The notes under the pieces: generated by a model
What the model saw: the letters and a program-made list of their open reading frames with translations, nothing else
What the model was told of the DNA's origin: nothing
The model's database searches: none
Translations under genes and position numbers: made by a program
Part shown: one piece after another, positions 1-9,416 of the stretch
How the letters are laid out: each line of letters opens with the position of its first letter
How positions within the stretch are numbered: position 1 is the first letter of the stretch
Assembly: GCA_013177855.1 (NCBI GenBank)
Contig: JABLYA010000001.1
Span: 2,064,983 to 2,128,982 of the forward strand
Direction: 5' to 3'
DNA length: 64,000 nt
Origin: Ignavibacteria bacterium
GTDB taxonomy: Bacteria > Bacteroidota > Ignavibacteria > Ch128b

Positions 1-907
1 TTCTTCCAGCTTCTTTAAAATCATCCAGATTGTTTAGAATAGATTCTTTTACTTCGTCAAGATACTGATGAACCTTTGGATAGTTAAACTTTTCTTTCAT
101 ATCAGTAATTACACCGGTCACAAGATTGTTAACCGCTTCTTGTTCAAGCTTTAACAATTTTTCCTGATATTCTCTTGAAAGCTGTAAACCTTTTTTGAAA
201 AGTTCTTGTAATTGAACAGTGTATTCCTGGTACTTTTGGTAAACTCTTTCTGCCTCTTCCGGACTGATAACATTATTATTTACAAATTCGGCTACCTGTT
301 GGATTGGAACAGGTTTACCATTAATTATTGGAAAAATTTCCGGACGGTAAAATTGACCCATCTGAACCTGACCGAGTGAGAAATTGTCTTTTTTGATTTC
401 GTTTTCAAATTCGAGCATTAATTTTTTTTCTTCTTCAGCATAATTTTCCATTATATTTTTTCTTTTCGCTGCATAAGCTTCATCTTCAAGAACGACAGGA
501 ATTTTTTCAATAAGAAAATCAATCATTGAATCCATCGCGTTAGCAAACATTTGTGCAACACCAACCGGAAAGACAAGCAGTCTTGGCATATCAGGATTTG
601 AGAAATTATTCACATATGCATAATCATTTAGGACAGGGCAATTTGGACTGATTCGTTCTAAAATTTTTTGAATTGTCGTTGCCTTTCCAGTTCCTGAAAG
701 TCCTGTGACAAAAATGTTATATCCAGGTGAGTAAAGATCAACTCCAAGTCGAAGGGCTTTTAATGCCCTTTCCTGTCCAATGATTCCTTCGATCGGTTCA
801 AGATTCTTGGTTGATTCAAATTCAAAAATTGATGGATCACAGGTCCAGGTAAGTTCAGATGGTGGTAATGGATTATATTTGGGAGCTGCTTTTAATTTCT
901 TTGCCAT
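1..907 (-). CDS. Lon-like AAA protease, N-terminal part (partial)
   Basis: The frame is open from an ATG at 907 down to the window edge, about 302 codons, so only the N-terminal part is visible. The protein begins MAKKLKAAPKYNPLPPSEL and continues with an AAA module containing GIIGQERALKAL and the P-loop-like GLSGTGKATTI. The Walker A threonine/serine position is alanine, a kind of divergence common in this family. This layout matches the Lon-related AAA_32/S16 family (LonB/LonC-like), in which a proteolytic domain with a Ser-Lys dyad follows at the C-terminus; that part lies outside the window. A Gln/Glu/Lys-rich helical insert occupies about residues 150-300. Family knowledge suggests ATP-dependent cytosolic protein quality control. 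It is divergent from the Mut7-C gene, with about 100 bp between them. Confidence 0.8.
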   Translation of the reverse strand, partial: MAKKLKAAPKYNPLPPSELTWTCDPSIFEFESTKNLEPIEGIIGQERALKALRLGVDLYSPGYNIFVTGLSGTGKATTIQKILERISPNCPVLNDYAYVNNFSNPDMPRLLVFPVGVAQMFANAMDSMIDFLIEKIPVVLEDEAYAAKRKNIMENYAEEEKKLMLEFENEIKKDNFSLGQVQMGQFYRPEIFPIINGKPVPIQQVAEFVNNNVISPEEAERVYQKYQEYTVQLQELFKKGLQLSREYQEKLLKLEQEAVNNLVTGVITDMKEKFNYPKVHQYLDEVKESILNNLDDFKEAGR

Positions 908-1007
908 GAAACATTCACCTTTTTTTGAAAATTACATAAAATGATATTTAGTTAAAAGATTATATTTTTAAGTGATAATGATTATAAATTAAATTTCATA
1001 CCCGAAA

Positions 1008-1763
1008 ATGAAATTGATTACAAAAAATGTTCACATAAAATTTTATGGAAGTTTAAAGGACTTTTTGCCTCAAAAGTTTAAGAAAGTAATTAATCATCAA
1101 TTTATAGATGTAACATCAGTAAAAGATCTAATCGAAGGAATTAATGTTCCGCATACAGAAGTTGATATAATTCTGGTTAATGGTAAATCAGTTAATTTTG
1201 ATTACATGATAAACGATGGTGATGAGATTAAAGTATATCCACCAGATAATAAATTAAAATCAAAAAATTTGAGACACCTTTACAAGCGCATTAGAGGAAA
1301 ACCAAAATTTATTTGTGATGTTAATCTCGGAGGGCTCGCAAAAAATCTTAGAAAACTTGGACTTGATATTTTTTACTCTAACTCGATATCTGATGATGAG
1401 ATTGTAAAAATTTCTATTCAATCGAAAAGAATAGTTTTAACAAAAGATATAGGAATTTTGAAACGAAAAGATGTTCAATACGGTTACTATGTTCGCAATG
1501 TTGATCCTCAAAAACAGACGATAGAAGTTTTAAAAGTTTTCTCTGTCGGTAAATACATTGAACCATTTTCAAGGTGCCTTGAGTGTGGGACAAAACTTAA
1601 AAGAATTTCAAGAGAAAAGGCAAAATCGAAATTGCCCGATCATTTTTTTGAGAAACAAATGAAATTTTATCATTGTCCTACTTGCGATAAAATTTACTGG
1701 CAGGGATCACACTTTGAAAGGATGAGTAGCCAGATAAATAAATTCCTCAGGGCGATAAAGTAG
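1008..1763 (+). CDS. Ubiquitin-like / Mut7-C RNase domain protein
   Basis: The 251-residue protein has two parts. Residues ~1-82 look like a ubiquitin/MoaD-type beta-grasp fold (VDIILVNGKSVNFDYMI, then DGDEIKVYPP), as in Ub-Mut7C domains. Residues ~95-245 match the Mut7-C PIN-like RNase domain: KFICDVNLGGLAKNLRKLG supplies the first acidic residue, LTKDIGIL a second, and CLECG and CPTCDKIYW form a zinc-ribbon pair. Family knowledge supports a metal-dependent RNase fold, but no substrate is established, so RNA processing or decay is an inference. It is divergent from the Lon-like gene, and its stop is followed at once by the palindromic repeats at 1777-1858. Confidence 0.85.
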   Translation: MKLITKNVHIKFYGSLKDFLPQKFKKVINHQFIDVTSVKDLIEGINVPHTEVDIILVNGKSVNFDYMINDGDEIKVYPPDNKLKSKNLRHLYKRIRGKPKFICDVNLGGLAKNLRKLGLDIFYSNSISDDEIVKISIQSKRIVLTKDIGILKRKDVQYGYYVRNVDPQKQTIEVLKVFSVGKYIEPFSRCLECGTKLKRISREKAKSKLPDHFFEKQMKFYHCPTCDKIYWQGSHFERMSSQINKFLRAIK

Positions 1764-1776
1764 AATTTTTCTCTCC

Positions 1777-1858
1777 AAACCGAAATTTCTTATAAGATTT
1801 TTCGGTTGAAACCGAAATTTCTTATAAAATTTTGCGGTTCAAACCGAAATTTTTTAAA
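1777..1858. repeat. Three tandem ~32-bp palindromic units
   Basis: The 19-mer AAACCGAAATTTCTTATAA occurs at 1777 and 1809, and a truncated third copy starts at 1841, so the period is exactly 32 bp. Within the first unit AACCGAAA pairs with TTTCGGTT across a ~14-nt loop; the second unit keeps a weaker AACCG/CGGTT pairing. The array fills nearly all the space between the Mut7-C stop and the start of the ATPase gene. It could form tandem hairpins acting as a terminator or mRNA-stability element for the upstream gene, or operator sites for the downstream gene. Confidence 0.75.
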
Positions 1859-1881
1859 TTTTGAAAAATCTTCACAGTAAA

Positions 1882-3012
1882 ATGATAAAAAGACAAATTT
1901 ATGATCAAATAAAAGCAAAGCTTTTTAAACAAAAAGCAATAATAATTAGCGGGGCAAGGCAAGTTGGTAAAACCACACTACTTAGAATGTTTATGGATGA
2001 ATTCAAAAATGAGGCTTTATATCTTAATTGTGATGAATTTGATGTTAGAGAAATTCTAAGAGATGCAAACTCCTCAAAATTAAAATCAATCTTTGGTGAA
2101 AAGAAATTAATACTCATTGATGAAGCTCAAAGAGTTGAAAACATTGGGCTGACGATTAAAATAATTGTTGATAACTTATCGCAATATCAGGTGATTGCAA
2201 CGAGTTCTTCTGCAATTGGTTTGATAGAAGAGGTAAGTGAACCATTAACAGGACGAAAATATGATTTTGTTTTATTCCCTATTTCATGGAAAGAATATGT
2301 TAATCATATAGGTTATTTGGAAGCTAATCGTGATCTTGAAAATCGGTTGATTTATGGAATGTATCCAGAAATAATTATGAAAAAAGATGAGCAGAGAGAA
2401 TTAATTAAAAGCATTACTCAGAGTTATTTATTTAAAGATATTTTTACATACAAAGATTTAAAGAAACCTGAAATTCTGGAAAAACTTGTTAAAGCATTGG
2501 CATTACAAATTGGTAATCTTGTCTCGTATTATGAAATTTCTCAGCTTTTGAAAGTTGATGCAGAAACTATTCAAAGATATATAGAGATTCTTGAAAAGTC
2601 GTTTGTAATTTTCCGTCTTCCATCTTTTCAGAAGAATATGAGAAATGAATTAAGTAAATCGAGGAAAATCTATTTTTATGATCTGGGAGTTCGAAACGCT
2701 GTTATAAATAATTTCCTTCCAATTAATCGTCGGACAGATTTTGGAGCGATGTGGGAAAACTTCTTAATCGTTGAAAGGATGAAAAACAATTTTAATTCAA
2801 ATATTACATTTAATGCTTTCTTCTGGAGAACTCATCAAAAACAGGAAATTGATTATATCGAAGAACAAGAAGGGGAATTGGTGGCTTTTGAATTTTCATT
2901 TACTCCAAATCCTAAGAAAAAAATACCAAAAACCTTTAAAGAGAATTATCCCGATGCTAAAACCTTAATAGTTGATAAATCAAACTTCGATATATTTCTG
3001 GATATAAGATAA
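1882..3012 (+). CDS. AAA ATPase with DUF4143 domain
   Basis: Walker A is GARQVGKTTLL near the N-terminus and Walker B is LILIDEAQ around residue 80. The C-terminal part carries the DUF4143 region, with KSRKIYFYDLGVRNA, the FWRTHQKQEIDYI stretch and a nuclease-like EFSF segment. This is the widespread AAA_14-DUF4143 family, whose physiological role is unknown and which often occurs as a lone accessory gene. The frame can be extended to a TTG at 1861, but the ATG at 1882 (MIKRQIYDQIK) fits the family start better; I use it, giving 376 residues. The 32-bp palindromic units end just upstream, where they could affect expression. Confidence 0.85.
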   Translation: MIKRQIYDQIKAKLFKQKAIIISGARQVGKTTLLRMFMDEFKNEALYLNCDEFDVREILRDANSSKLKSIFGEKKLILIDEAQRVENIGLTIKIIVDNLSQYQVIATSSSAIGLIEEVSEPLTGRKYDFVLFPISWKEYVNHIGYLEANRDLENRLIYGMYPEIIMKKDEQRELIKSITQSYLFKDIFTYKDLKKPEILEKLVKALALQIGNLVSYYEISQLLKVDAETIQRYIEILEKSFVIFRLPSFQKNMRNELSKSRKIYFYDLGVRNAVINNFLPINRRTDFGAMWENFLIVERMKNNFNSNITFNAFFWRTHQKQEIDYIEEQEGELVAFEFSFTPNPKKKIPKTFKENYPDAKTLIVDKSNFDIFLDIR

Positions 3013-3099
3013 AAATTGAAAATTATCACCCACTTCCCATCTATTGGAAATTAACCTTAAATAATCTTATTTTCACTTTGTAAAAGAAAGGAGAGAATT

Positions 3100-3726
3100 A
3101 TGGCAGAAGTTTTACACATCCATCCCAAAAATCCACAAATGCGCTTCATCAATAGAGCAGTTGAAATTTTAAGGAATGGAGGGGTTATAATTTATCCAAC
3201 CGATACAGTTTATGGACTTGGATGTGATATCTTTCAAAAAAAAGCAATTGAAAGAATTTATCAGATCAAGCCGTTTTTGAAGGACAAACCTTTAAGTTTT
3301 ATATGCGCTGATCTAAAAGATATTGCGAACTATGCAAAAGTATCTACTCAAGTATATCGCTTCTTAAAATATGCTTTTCCAGGACCATACACTTTCATTC
3401 TTCCTGCAGCAAGAGAAGTTCCAAAAAAATTATGGAGTAAAAGAAAAACTGTCGGAATTCGTGTCCCCGACAATTTGATCGCTCAATCTTTAGCAAAAGA
3501 ACTTGGTCATCCTATTGTTAGCACTAGTGTAACTGATGAAAATGGTGAAATCTTAAATGATGAAGAATCAATAGTAAAGCATTACGGTAAACTTGTTGAT
3601 TTGATTTTGTATTCAGGTCCACTTTCCACTCTGCCTTCGACAATAATTGATTTCAGCGGCGAAGAACCAGAAATTGTTCGAGAGGGTGCAGGAGAAATAG
3701 ATTTTCTGGAGATACGAGAGGAATAA
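3100..3726 (+). CDS. tsaC: L-threonylcarbamoyladenylate synthase (TsaC/Sua5/YwlC)
   Basis: This enzyme makes threonylcarbamoyl-AMP from threonine, bicarbonate and ATP, the first step of the tRNA t6A37 modification. The sequence shows the YrdC fold: GGVIIYPTDTVYGLGCD near residue 28, the K-x-K-P-L segment KPFLKDKPLSFICAD, FPGPYTFILPA, KRKTVGIRVPD and PIVSTSVTDENG. At 208 residues it has the short TsaC/YwlC architecture without the C-terminal Sua5 domain. A good ribosome binding site (AAGGAGAG) sits 6-7 nt before the ATG. A strong hairpin terminator follows at 3759, so it is probably transcribed alone or with the ATPase. Confidence 0.93.
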   Translation: MAEVLHIHPKNPQMRFINRAVEILRNGGVIIYPTDTVYGLGCDIFQKKAIERIYQIKPFLKDKPLSFICADLKDIANYAKVSTQVYRFLKYAFPGPYTFILPAAREVPKKLWSKRKTVGIRVPDNLIAQSLAKELGHPIVSTSVTDENGEILNDEESIVKHYGKLVDLILYSGPLSTLPSTIIDFSGEEPEIVREGAGEIDFLEIREE

Positions 3727-3758
3727 TCTGAAGCAATTTTTTCAGTAGCTAAAAGTCA

Positions 3759-3788
3759 AAGAAGGCACAATTTTGTGCCTTCTTTTTT
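3759..3788 (+). terminator. Rho-independent terminator after tsaC
   Basis: The arms AAGAAGGCACAA and TTGTGCCTTCTT are perfectly complementary, with only two bases between them, so the innermost pairs probably open to form the loop. The descending arm runs into a T tract. It lies about 30 bp after the tsaC stop. Confidence 0.9.
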
Positions 3789-3865
3789 GCAATTTTGCAC
3801 TGATTAAAAAATTAATTATGAGGATACAGAGTTTACTAAAAGTTTTAGATTAGTTAAATCAAATT

Positions 3866-5170
3866 ATGAAAAGAAAGAAAGTTTTGTTTGTTGTTTATAA
3901 TTTTCCGCCGGCTGCAGGTGCAGCGACACAAAGAGTTTTAAAGTTTCTGAAATATTTGAATAAATATTATTTTCAAACTTTTGTATTGACAGTTGATAAA
4001 GTTGATTATCCTGATCTTGATTTTACTTTAATTGAAAAAATCCCACCGGAAACAAAAGTAATTAAAACAAGATATTGGACACCATTTGGAATTTATCGAA
4101 AAATAACAGGACGAAAATCTGATGAAAAGATTCCAGTCGCATTTATTAAGGATAATCATAAATCAATAACAGAGAGAATATCTGTTTTTTTAAGATTGAA
4201 TGTTTTTCTTCCTGATGCAAAGATTGGATGGCTGCCTTTTGCGGTAAGAGCGGGAACTCAACTAATTAAAAATGAAGGTATTGATGTCATTATAAGTTCT
4301 GGTCCGCCGCATACAACGCATTTAATTGCAAAGTCATTAAAACGCAAAACAAAGATTAAATGGATCGCTGACTTTCGAGATCCCTGGACTGATATCGATT
4401 ACTACTCAGGTATGAAAAGAACAAAAATTGCTGAGTGGATTGATTCAAAACTTGAAAGAAGCGTTTTAAAAAATGCTGATTTTGTAGTCGCAGCAAGTGA
4501 AGGTTATCTGGATATTATTAAGTCTAAAGGAATAAAAAATAACTACGAAGTTCTAACAAATGGGTTTGACCCCGATGATTTCCAGAATATTGAACAAAAA
4601 TCAACATCAAAATTTATTATCACTTATACTGGTAATATGCCCTCAACACGAAATCCTGAAAAATTGTGGATTGCCCTCGAAGAACTTGTAGAAGAAAATT
4701 TAGAATTTGCTAACAATTTTGAATTTCACTTTGCGGGAGTGATGGATGATGAAATAAGACAGAAAATTAAATCAATGAAATTCTTTAAGAACTTTATTGA
4801 TCATGGTTATCTTAATCATAAAAATGTTCTTGAGCTGACTTTCAATTCTCATCTTTTGATAATGATTGTGAATCGAGTTGCAACAAGCAATGAAATTCTG
4901 CCGGGGAAGATATTTGAGTACATCGCTTCAGGGAATTTCATTTTAGTGATTGGACCAGAAAGTGGAGTTTCAGCCAGACTGATACATTATGTTAAACAGG
5001 GCAATGCGGTTGATTATGAAGAAAAGGATAAAATGAAAAGTTTGATTATCGAATTATTCAATAAATGGAAGCAGAATGATCTGAAAAAAATCGATTCACC
5101 ACAAAAGTATGAATTTACAAGAGAAAGAATTACACAGAAATTAATTCAAATAATTAATTCAATTACTTGA
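3866..5170 (+). CDS. GT4-family glycosyltransferase
   Basis: The 434-residue protein has the GT-B layout. The N-terminal Rossmann half starts KKVLFVVYNFPPAAGAATQR, an acceptor-side loop typical of GT4 enzymes. IISSGPPHTTHLIAK and WIADFRDPWTD are characteristic of the group-4 N-terminal domain. The C-terminal half has FIITYTGNMPSTRNPE and a donor-site region around ILPGKIFEYIASGNF, where the glutamate before YI is the expected nucleotide-sugar contact. It is soluble or peripheral, since no membrane helix is obvious. It precedes a YfhO-like membrane protein and a second GT4 gene, so a role in cell-surface glycan or lipid-linked glycan synthesis is inferred. Donor and acceptor cannot be told from sequence. 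Confidence 0.85.
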   Translation: MKRKKVLFVVYNFPPAAGAATQRVLKFLKYLNKYYFQTFVLTVDKVDYPDLDFTLIEKIPPETKVIKTRYWTPFGIYRKITGRKSDEKIPVAFIKDNHKSITERISVFLRLNVFLPDAKIGWLPFAVRAGTQLIKNEGIDVIISSGPPHTTHLIAKSLKRKTKIKWIADFRDPWTDIDYYSGMKRTKIAEWIDSKLERSVLKNADFVVAASEGYLDIIKSKGIKNNYEVLTNGFDPDDFQNIEQKSTSKFIITYTGNMPSTRNPEKLWIALEELVEENLEFANNFEFHFAGVMDDEIRQKIKSMKFFKNFIDHGYLNHKNVLELTFNSHLLIMIVNRVATSNEILPGKIFEYIASGNFILVIGPESGVSARLIHYVKQGNAVDYEEKDKMKSLIIELFNKWKQNDLKKIDSPQKYEFTRERITQKLIQIINSIT

Positions 5171-5238
5171 GTGAAAATAATTGGTGAGCTCACTAATTAT
5201 ATTTGTCTTTGAAAATCAATTTTTTGGAGAAAAAGTTT

Positions 5239-7770
5239 ATGGCTAAACAGAAGAAACAAGTTCGAAAAGAAAATAAAGAGAATTTCTTTATCAATTTTAA
5301 TCTCAACAGAATAATTCCAGAAAAATATCAGGATTATGTTTTAATAATTATTCCACTGGTTCTGCTTTACATTTTCTTTGGAGATGTCTTTTTCGGGAAT
5401 TTGACTTTCATCTCAGGTGATATTACTACTTCTATGGCGATGAAAAATTATCTGGCTTATGCAAGAGAAGTTGGAACTCAACCGTTGTGGGATCCTTATA
5501 TTTTTATGGGAATGCCGGCTTACATAACTTCAATAGATTTAAGAGCGTTCGATTTAATCCTTTACATTCTCCATTTTATCGAATCTATCTTTCGAGCAAT
5601 TACAAATGAACAATCTGCTGGACCAACTTTTTATTTTTATATTCTTGCAGTCACCACTTATGCATTTCTCCGATACAAAAAAATTGATAGATTAACTTCA
5701 CTCTTTGCAAGCATTGGGGTTACTTTCTCAACAGGAATGATAATTTTTATCCCAATTGGACATAATACTAAGATGATCACTCTTTGTATGATTCCATTTC
5801 TTTTCCTGGCTCTGGAAAGACTTCAGTATAAGATCACACTTTTCGATTTTCTATTTTTAATCGTTGTTCTCCATATACAACTATTATCAGCTCACATTCA
5901 AGAAATTTTTTATTCATACTTCGCAGTGTTGATTTATTTCGTTTATTTTATGATTAGACATCTAATCAATAAACATTCAAAAACAGCTTTTAATCTTTTA
6001 AAGGTTGGAATTATTCTTATCTTCGCAACTTTGTTTGCTGCCGGGATGTCTATCGACCAGTACTGGGCAATTTATGAATATAATCCAACTTCAATTCGTG
6101 GAACATCGAGCATTCTTGAGCAAGTGAATCCTTCAGCAAAAAAGACAACCGGCGGACTTGATTATGAATACGCAACCAACTGGTCTTTCAGTCCTGGTGA
6201 AATGTTAACCTGGATTATGCCGTCGTTTTATGGATATGGTAATTCGACTTATCAAGGTGAGCTCTCACAAAATCAACCAGTCGATGTGAACACATATTGG
6301 GGTCAGATGCCTTTTGTTGATGTTCCACAGTATATGGGAATTTTAATTTTTGTTTTTGGACTTCTGGGAATTTACTTTAACCGGAAAAATCCTTTTGTTC
6401 AATTCCTCGCGATATTGGTCATAATTTCTGTTTTGATTTCATTCGGAAGGACTTTCCCAATTGTTTATGATTTGATGTTTTACTATTTCCCATACTTCAA
6501 CAAGTTTCGTGTGCCGAGTATGATTTTGAATCTCGTGCAGATTTCTTTTCCAATCCTTGCAGCATTTGGAGTTTACTCGATTTATAAATTCAAGCAAGGG
6601 GAAGAGAAAATCAATACATCGATAATAAATTATTTTCTTTATTTCTTTGCCGGACTTTTCGTGATATTTATTGTTTTCAATTCACCGATTAAAGATTGGT
6701 ATATTGGACTGTTGCGAGATAGTCAGAAAGTTCATCCTCAACTTTATGATTATACTTTCAATATGTTTTATGAAGATTCATTAATTGCTTTTGCTGTCGC
6801 AATAGCTGGTCTTGGTTTGACTTTATTTTATCTTAAAGGAAATCTTAATTATCAAGTTCTGGTATTGGCTCTTGTAATTTTGACTGTGTTTGATCTGTTT
6901 AGAATTAGTTCGAGAGGAATGAGAAAATATGACGAGATGCAATTGCAAAAAGAATTTGAGACTCCAGAATGGGTGAAAGCTATAAAAAGAGATACATCAG
7001 TTTACAGAATTTTGAATTTGAAGAATGACGGTTCACTTGGAGCAATAAATCATCATTCTAATTATCATGTGACTTTTTTACTTCAAGATTTTTATGGATA
7101 CAGCGGAGCAAAACCGAGAGCTTATCAGGATCTTATTGATGTTGTTGGATTACCAAATCCAACTCTCTGGCGAATGTTTAATGTAAAGTACATTATTACC
7201 GAAAAACCAATTCCAAGTCCATATTTTGAAGTTATTTATCAGGATGAGTCTACGACTGTTCATCTAAACAAACTTGCACTTCCAAGAGCATATTTTGTGA
7301 ACAGATTTGAAAAAATGCCTCCCCTCGATTTCTTAAATAAAATAAAAGACAATGAAATCGAGCCAGCCGAAGTTGTTCAATTCTCTCCAGATACAAAGTT
7401 GGATTTTGAAAAGATTGATCCACCTGACTCAACTGCTTTTGTGAATATCACAAAATATGTTTTTGAAAATATTGAAATGGATGTAAATGCTTCTGGAAAT
7501 AATTTGCTCTTTCTTGGAGATACATATTACAACATTGGCTGGAAAGCTTTAATAGATGGAAAAGAGACAAAGATTTACAGAGCAAATCACAACGGAAGAG
7601 CCATACTTGTTCCACCTGGAAGGCATAAAATTGAATTTCGTTACGAACCTTTGAGTTATTATCTCGGGAAAAATATTTCTCTTGGATTAAACGCGATTGT
7701 ATTAGTCCTACTGGCGATAACAGGATATTTAAATTTTAGAAAGAATAAAGTAGACACATCTTCGAAATGA
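5239..7770 (+). CDS. YfhO-family multi-spanning membrane protein
   Basis: A long integral membrane protein of about 843 residues with a dozen or more hydrophobic segments. The first periplasmic loop contains the family-typical pattern around ISGDITTSMAMKNYLAYA and QPLWDPYIFMGMPAY. A soluble C-terminal beta-rich domain precedes a last helix. YfhO proteins are GT-C-like and have been linked to glycosylation of lipoteichoic acid or other surface glycans. The frame extends to a TTG at 5203, but GGAGA at 5226-5230 sits correctly before the ATG at 5239 (MAKQKKQVRKEN), which I use. The stop overlaps the next start in an ATGA, indicating translational coupling with the downstream glycosyltransferase. 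Confidence 0.85.
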   Translation: MAKQKKQVRKENKENFFINFNLNRIIPEKYQDYVLIIIPLVLLYIFFGDVFFGNLTFISGDITTSMAMKNYLAYAREVGTQPLWDPYIFMGMPAYITSIDLRAFDLILYILHFIESIFRAITNEQSAGPTFYFYILAVTTYAFLRYKKIDRLTSLFASIGVTFSTGMIIFIPIGHNTKMITLCMIPFLFLALERLQYKITLFDFLFLIVVLHIQLLSAHIQEIFYSYFAVLIYFVYFMIRHLINKHSKTAFNLLKVGIILIFATLFAAGMSIDQYWAIYEYNPTSIRGTSSILEQVNPSAKKTTGGLDYEYATNWSFSPGEMLTWIMPSFYGYGNSTYQGELSQNQPVDVNTYWGQMPFVDVPQYMGILIFVFGLLGIYFNRKNPFVQFLAILVIISVLISFGRTFPIVYDLMFYYFPYFNKFRVPSMILNLVQISFPILAAFGVYSIYKFKQGEEKINTSIINYFLYFFAGLFVIFIVFNSPIKDWYIGLLRDSQKVHPQLYDYTFNMFYEDSLIAFAVAIAGLGLTLFYLKGNLNYQVLVLALVILTVFDLFRISSRGMRKYDEMQLQKEFETPEWVKAIKRDTSVYRILNLKNDGSLGAINHHSNYHVTFLLQDFYGYSGAKPRAYQDLIDVVGLPNPTLWRMFNVKYIITEKPIPSPYFEVIYQDESTTVHLNKLALPRAYFVNRFEKMPPLDFLNKIKDNEIEPAEVVQFSPDTKLDFEKIDPPDSTAFVNITKYVFENIEMDVNASGNNLLFLGDTYYNIGWKALIDGKETKIYRANHNGRAILVPPGRHKIEFRYEPLSYYLGKNISLGLNAIVLVLLAITGYLNFRKNKVDTSSK

Positions 7771-9416
7771 AAGAGACTTATTCAAAACTTCTTGATTATT
7801 TAAAGAAGAGAAATATTAAGAACGTTCTATTAATTGCATTTGAAGATTCAGAAATCATCAAGTTAGTTCAAAAGAATTTTAATTTTAATCTAAAGATTTT
7901 ATCTAAATCAGATTTTGTTGGTTCTGATCTTTCAACGATTTCGAAAAAAATAAGAGAAAAGAGATACGATCTTGTCATAATCTCAAATGTTAATAGTCAG
8001 GTCAATAGATCGAGAACATCACTTAAGACACTTGCTTTAATTTCTAAATCCGCCAGTCAGTTCATTCTATTTGATGAAGAAGATTTTGCAGTCACAAATA
8101 AATTTGGACTTTTTTTTGATTTATTTCCGAAGCTTCTGTTGGGTTTAGTTTATGCAATTGTAATTTTAATTAAAACATATTTTTCATTTTATGTTTATTA
8201 TCCTTTAGTGATTAAGAAAAAAAGCAAATTCAAAACAGGCAACAAGACAATTCTTTTTTTACGAACTGATCTTGCAGGTAAAATTTTTGCTGGTGGTTCT
8301 GTAACCCACATTAAGGGATTTATCAATGGAGCAAAGCAGTTAGGCTTCGATACAATTTATGCTGGAGATTTCCCTTTAATAGATCATCATCTTTCAATCT
8401 TAATAAAACCAAATCTGTTGCTTGATTTTTTTGATGAGTTTCAATTGATGGACTATCATTTCCGGGTTATTAAAAAATTAAAGAAGTGTTTTAATGATAA
8501 TAATATCGGTTTAATTTATCAGAGGCATTCCATATTTAATGCGAGCGGTGTAATTCTTTCCTATTATTTAAATGTGCCCTTAATTTTAGAAGTTAATAAT
8601 TCCGAGGTATGGGCAAAGAAAAACTGGAGCAGGCTCGTATTTGAAAAACTTGCGAACAAAATTGAAAAGTTCGCTCTCAAAAATGCAGATGTAATCGGAG
8701 TAGTAAGTGAAGTTACAAAAGCTCAGATAAAACACCTGTGTAATGATGAAAATAAAATTGTAATTAATCCCAATGGAGTTGACCCAATAAAATTCTCACC
8801 AGAAATTGATGGCAACCAAATCAGAAAAGAATTAAATCTCGAAAATTTTTTTGTTGTGGGATTTATCGGGACATTTACTCGCTGGCATGGAGTGGAAACT
8901 CTTTTTGATGCAGCTGTAAAAGTAATTGAGAAAAATGGCAGAATAAAATTTCTGTTAATTGGAGATGGAAACTTAAAAGTAAATCTCGAGCTTAAAACCC
9001 ATCAACTGGGTTTAGATGACAAAATCATTTTTACTGGATTAATCCCGCATGATAAAGCTCCTGAATATCTTGCTGCCTGTGATGTGCTGGTTTCTCCTCA
9101 TCTCGGTTTTGAAGACGGAACAAGATTTTTTGGTTCCCCGACAAAACTTTTTGAATATATGGCAATGGGCAAACCAATTATTGCAAGTGATCTTGAACAA
9201 ATTGGTAAAATTATCATCGATGGTGAGAATGGCTTGAAATTTAAACCAGGTGATGTAGAAAAATTAACTGAGTTAATTTTAAAGCTGTACGATGACGAAT
9301 TTCTACGAACAAAATTGGGTAAAAAAGCTCGTGAAGATGTAATTAAGAATTACACCTGGAAACAAAACGCTTATCGTGTGCTTTCGAAAGTCTTTGATCA
9401 ATTATCAATTTCATGA
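7767..9416 (+). CDS. GT4 glycosyltransferase with N-terminal extension
   Basis: The 549-residue protein has a C-terminal GT4 unit from about residue 165 on: GGSVTHIKGFINGA in the acceptor half, then VGFIGTFTRWHGVETLFDA, FLLIGDGN and the donor motif SPTKLFEYMAMGKPIIASD. The first ~160 residues are unusual. They hold a small alpha/beta segment (NVLLIAFEDSEI, RYDLVIISN) and a hydrophobic stretch around residues 118-148 that probably anchors the enzyme in the inner membrane. The extension looks methyltransferase-like, but without a convincing SAM motif. The start ATG overlaps the YfhO stop by 4 bp. Role in surface glycan assembly is inferred from context. Confidence 0.83.
   Translation: MKETYSKLLDYLKKRNIKNVLLIAFEDSEIIKLVQKNFNFNLKILSKSDFVGSDLSTISKKIREKRYDLVIISNVNSQVNRSRTSLKTLALISKSASQFILFDEEDFAVTNKFGLFFDLFPKLLLGLVYAIVILIKTYFSFYVYYPLVIKKKSKFKTGNKTILFLRTDLAGKIFAGGSVTHIKGFINGAKQLGFDTIYAGDFPLIDHHLSILIKPNLLLDFFDEFQLMDYHFRVIKKLKKCFNDNNIGLIYQRHSIFNASGVILSYYLNVPLILEVNNSEVWAKKNWSRLVFEKLANKIEKFALKNADVIGVVSEVTKAQIKHLCNDENKIVINPNGVDPIKFSPEIDGNQIRKELNLENFFVVGFIGTFTRWHGVETLFDAAVKVIEKNGRIKFLLIGDGNLKVNLELKTHQLGLDDKIIFTGLIPHDKAPEYLAACDVLVSPHLGFEDGTRFFGSPTKLFEYMAMGKPIIASDLEQIGKIIIDGENGLKFKPGDVEKLTELILKLYDDEFLRTKLGKKAREDVIKNYTWKQNAYRVLSKVFDQLSIS

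Noticed and set aside
1777-1858. Possible CRISPR remnant
   Set aside because: Only three units of 32 bp with 13-nt, non-unique intervals and no cas gene; the intervals are themselves part of the repeat.
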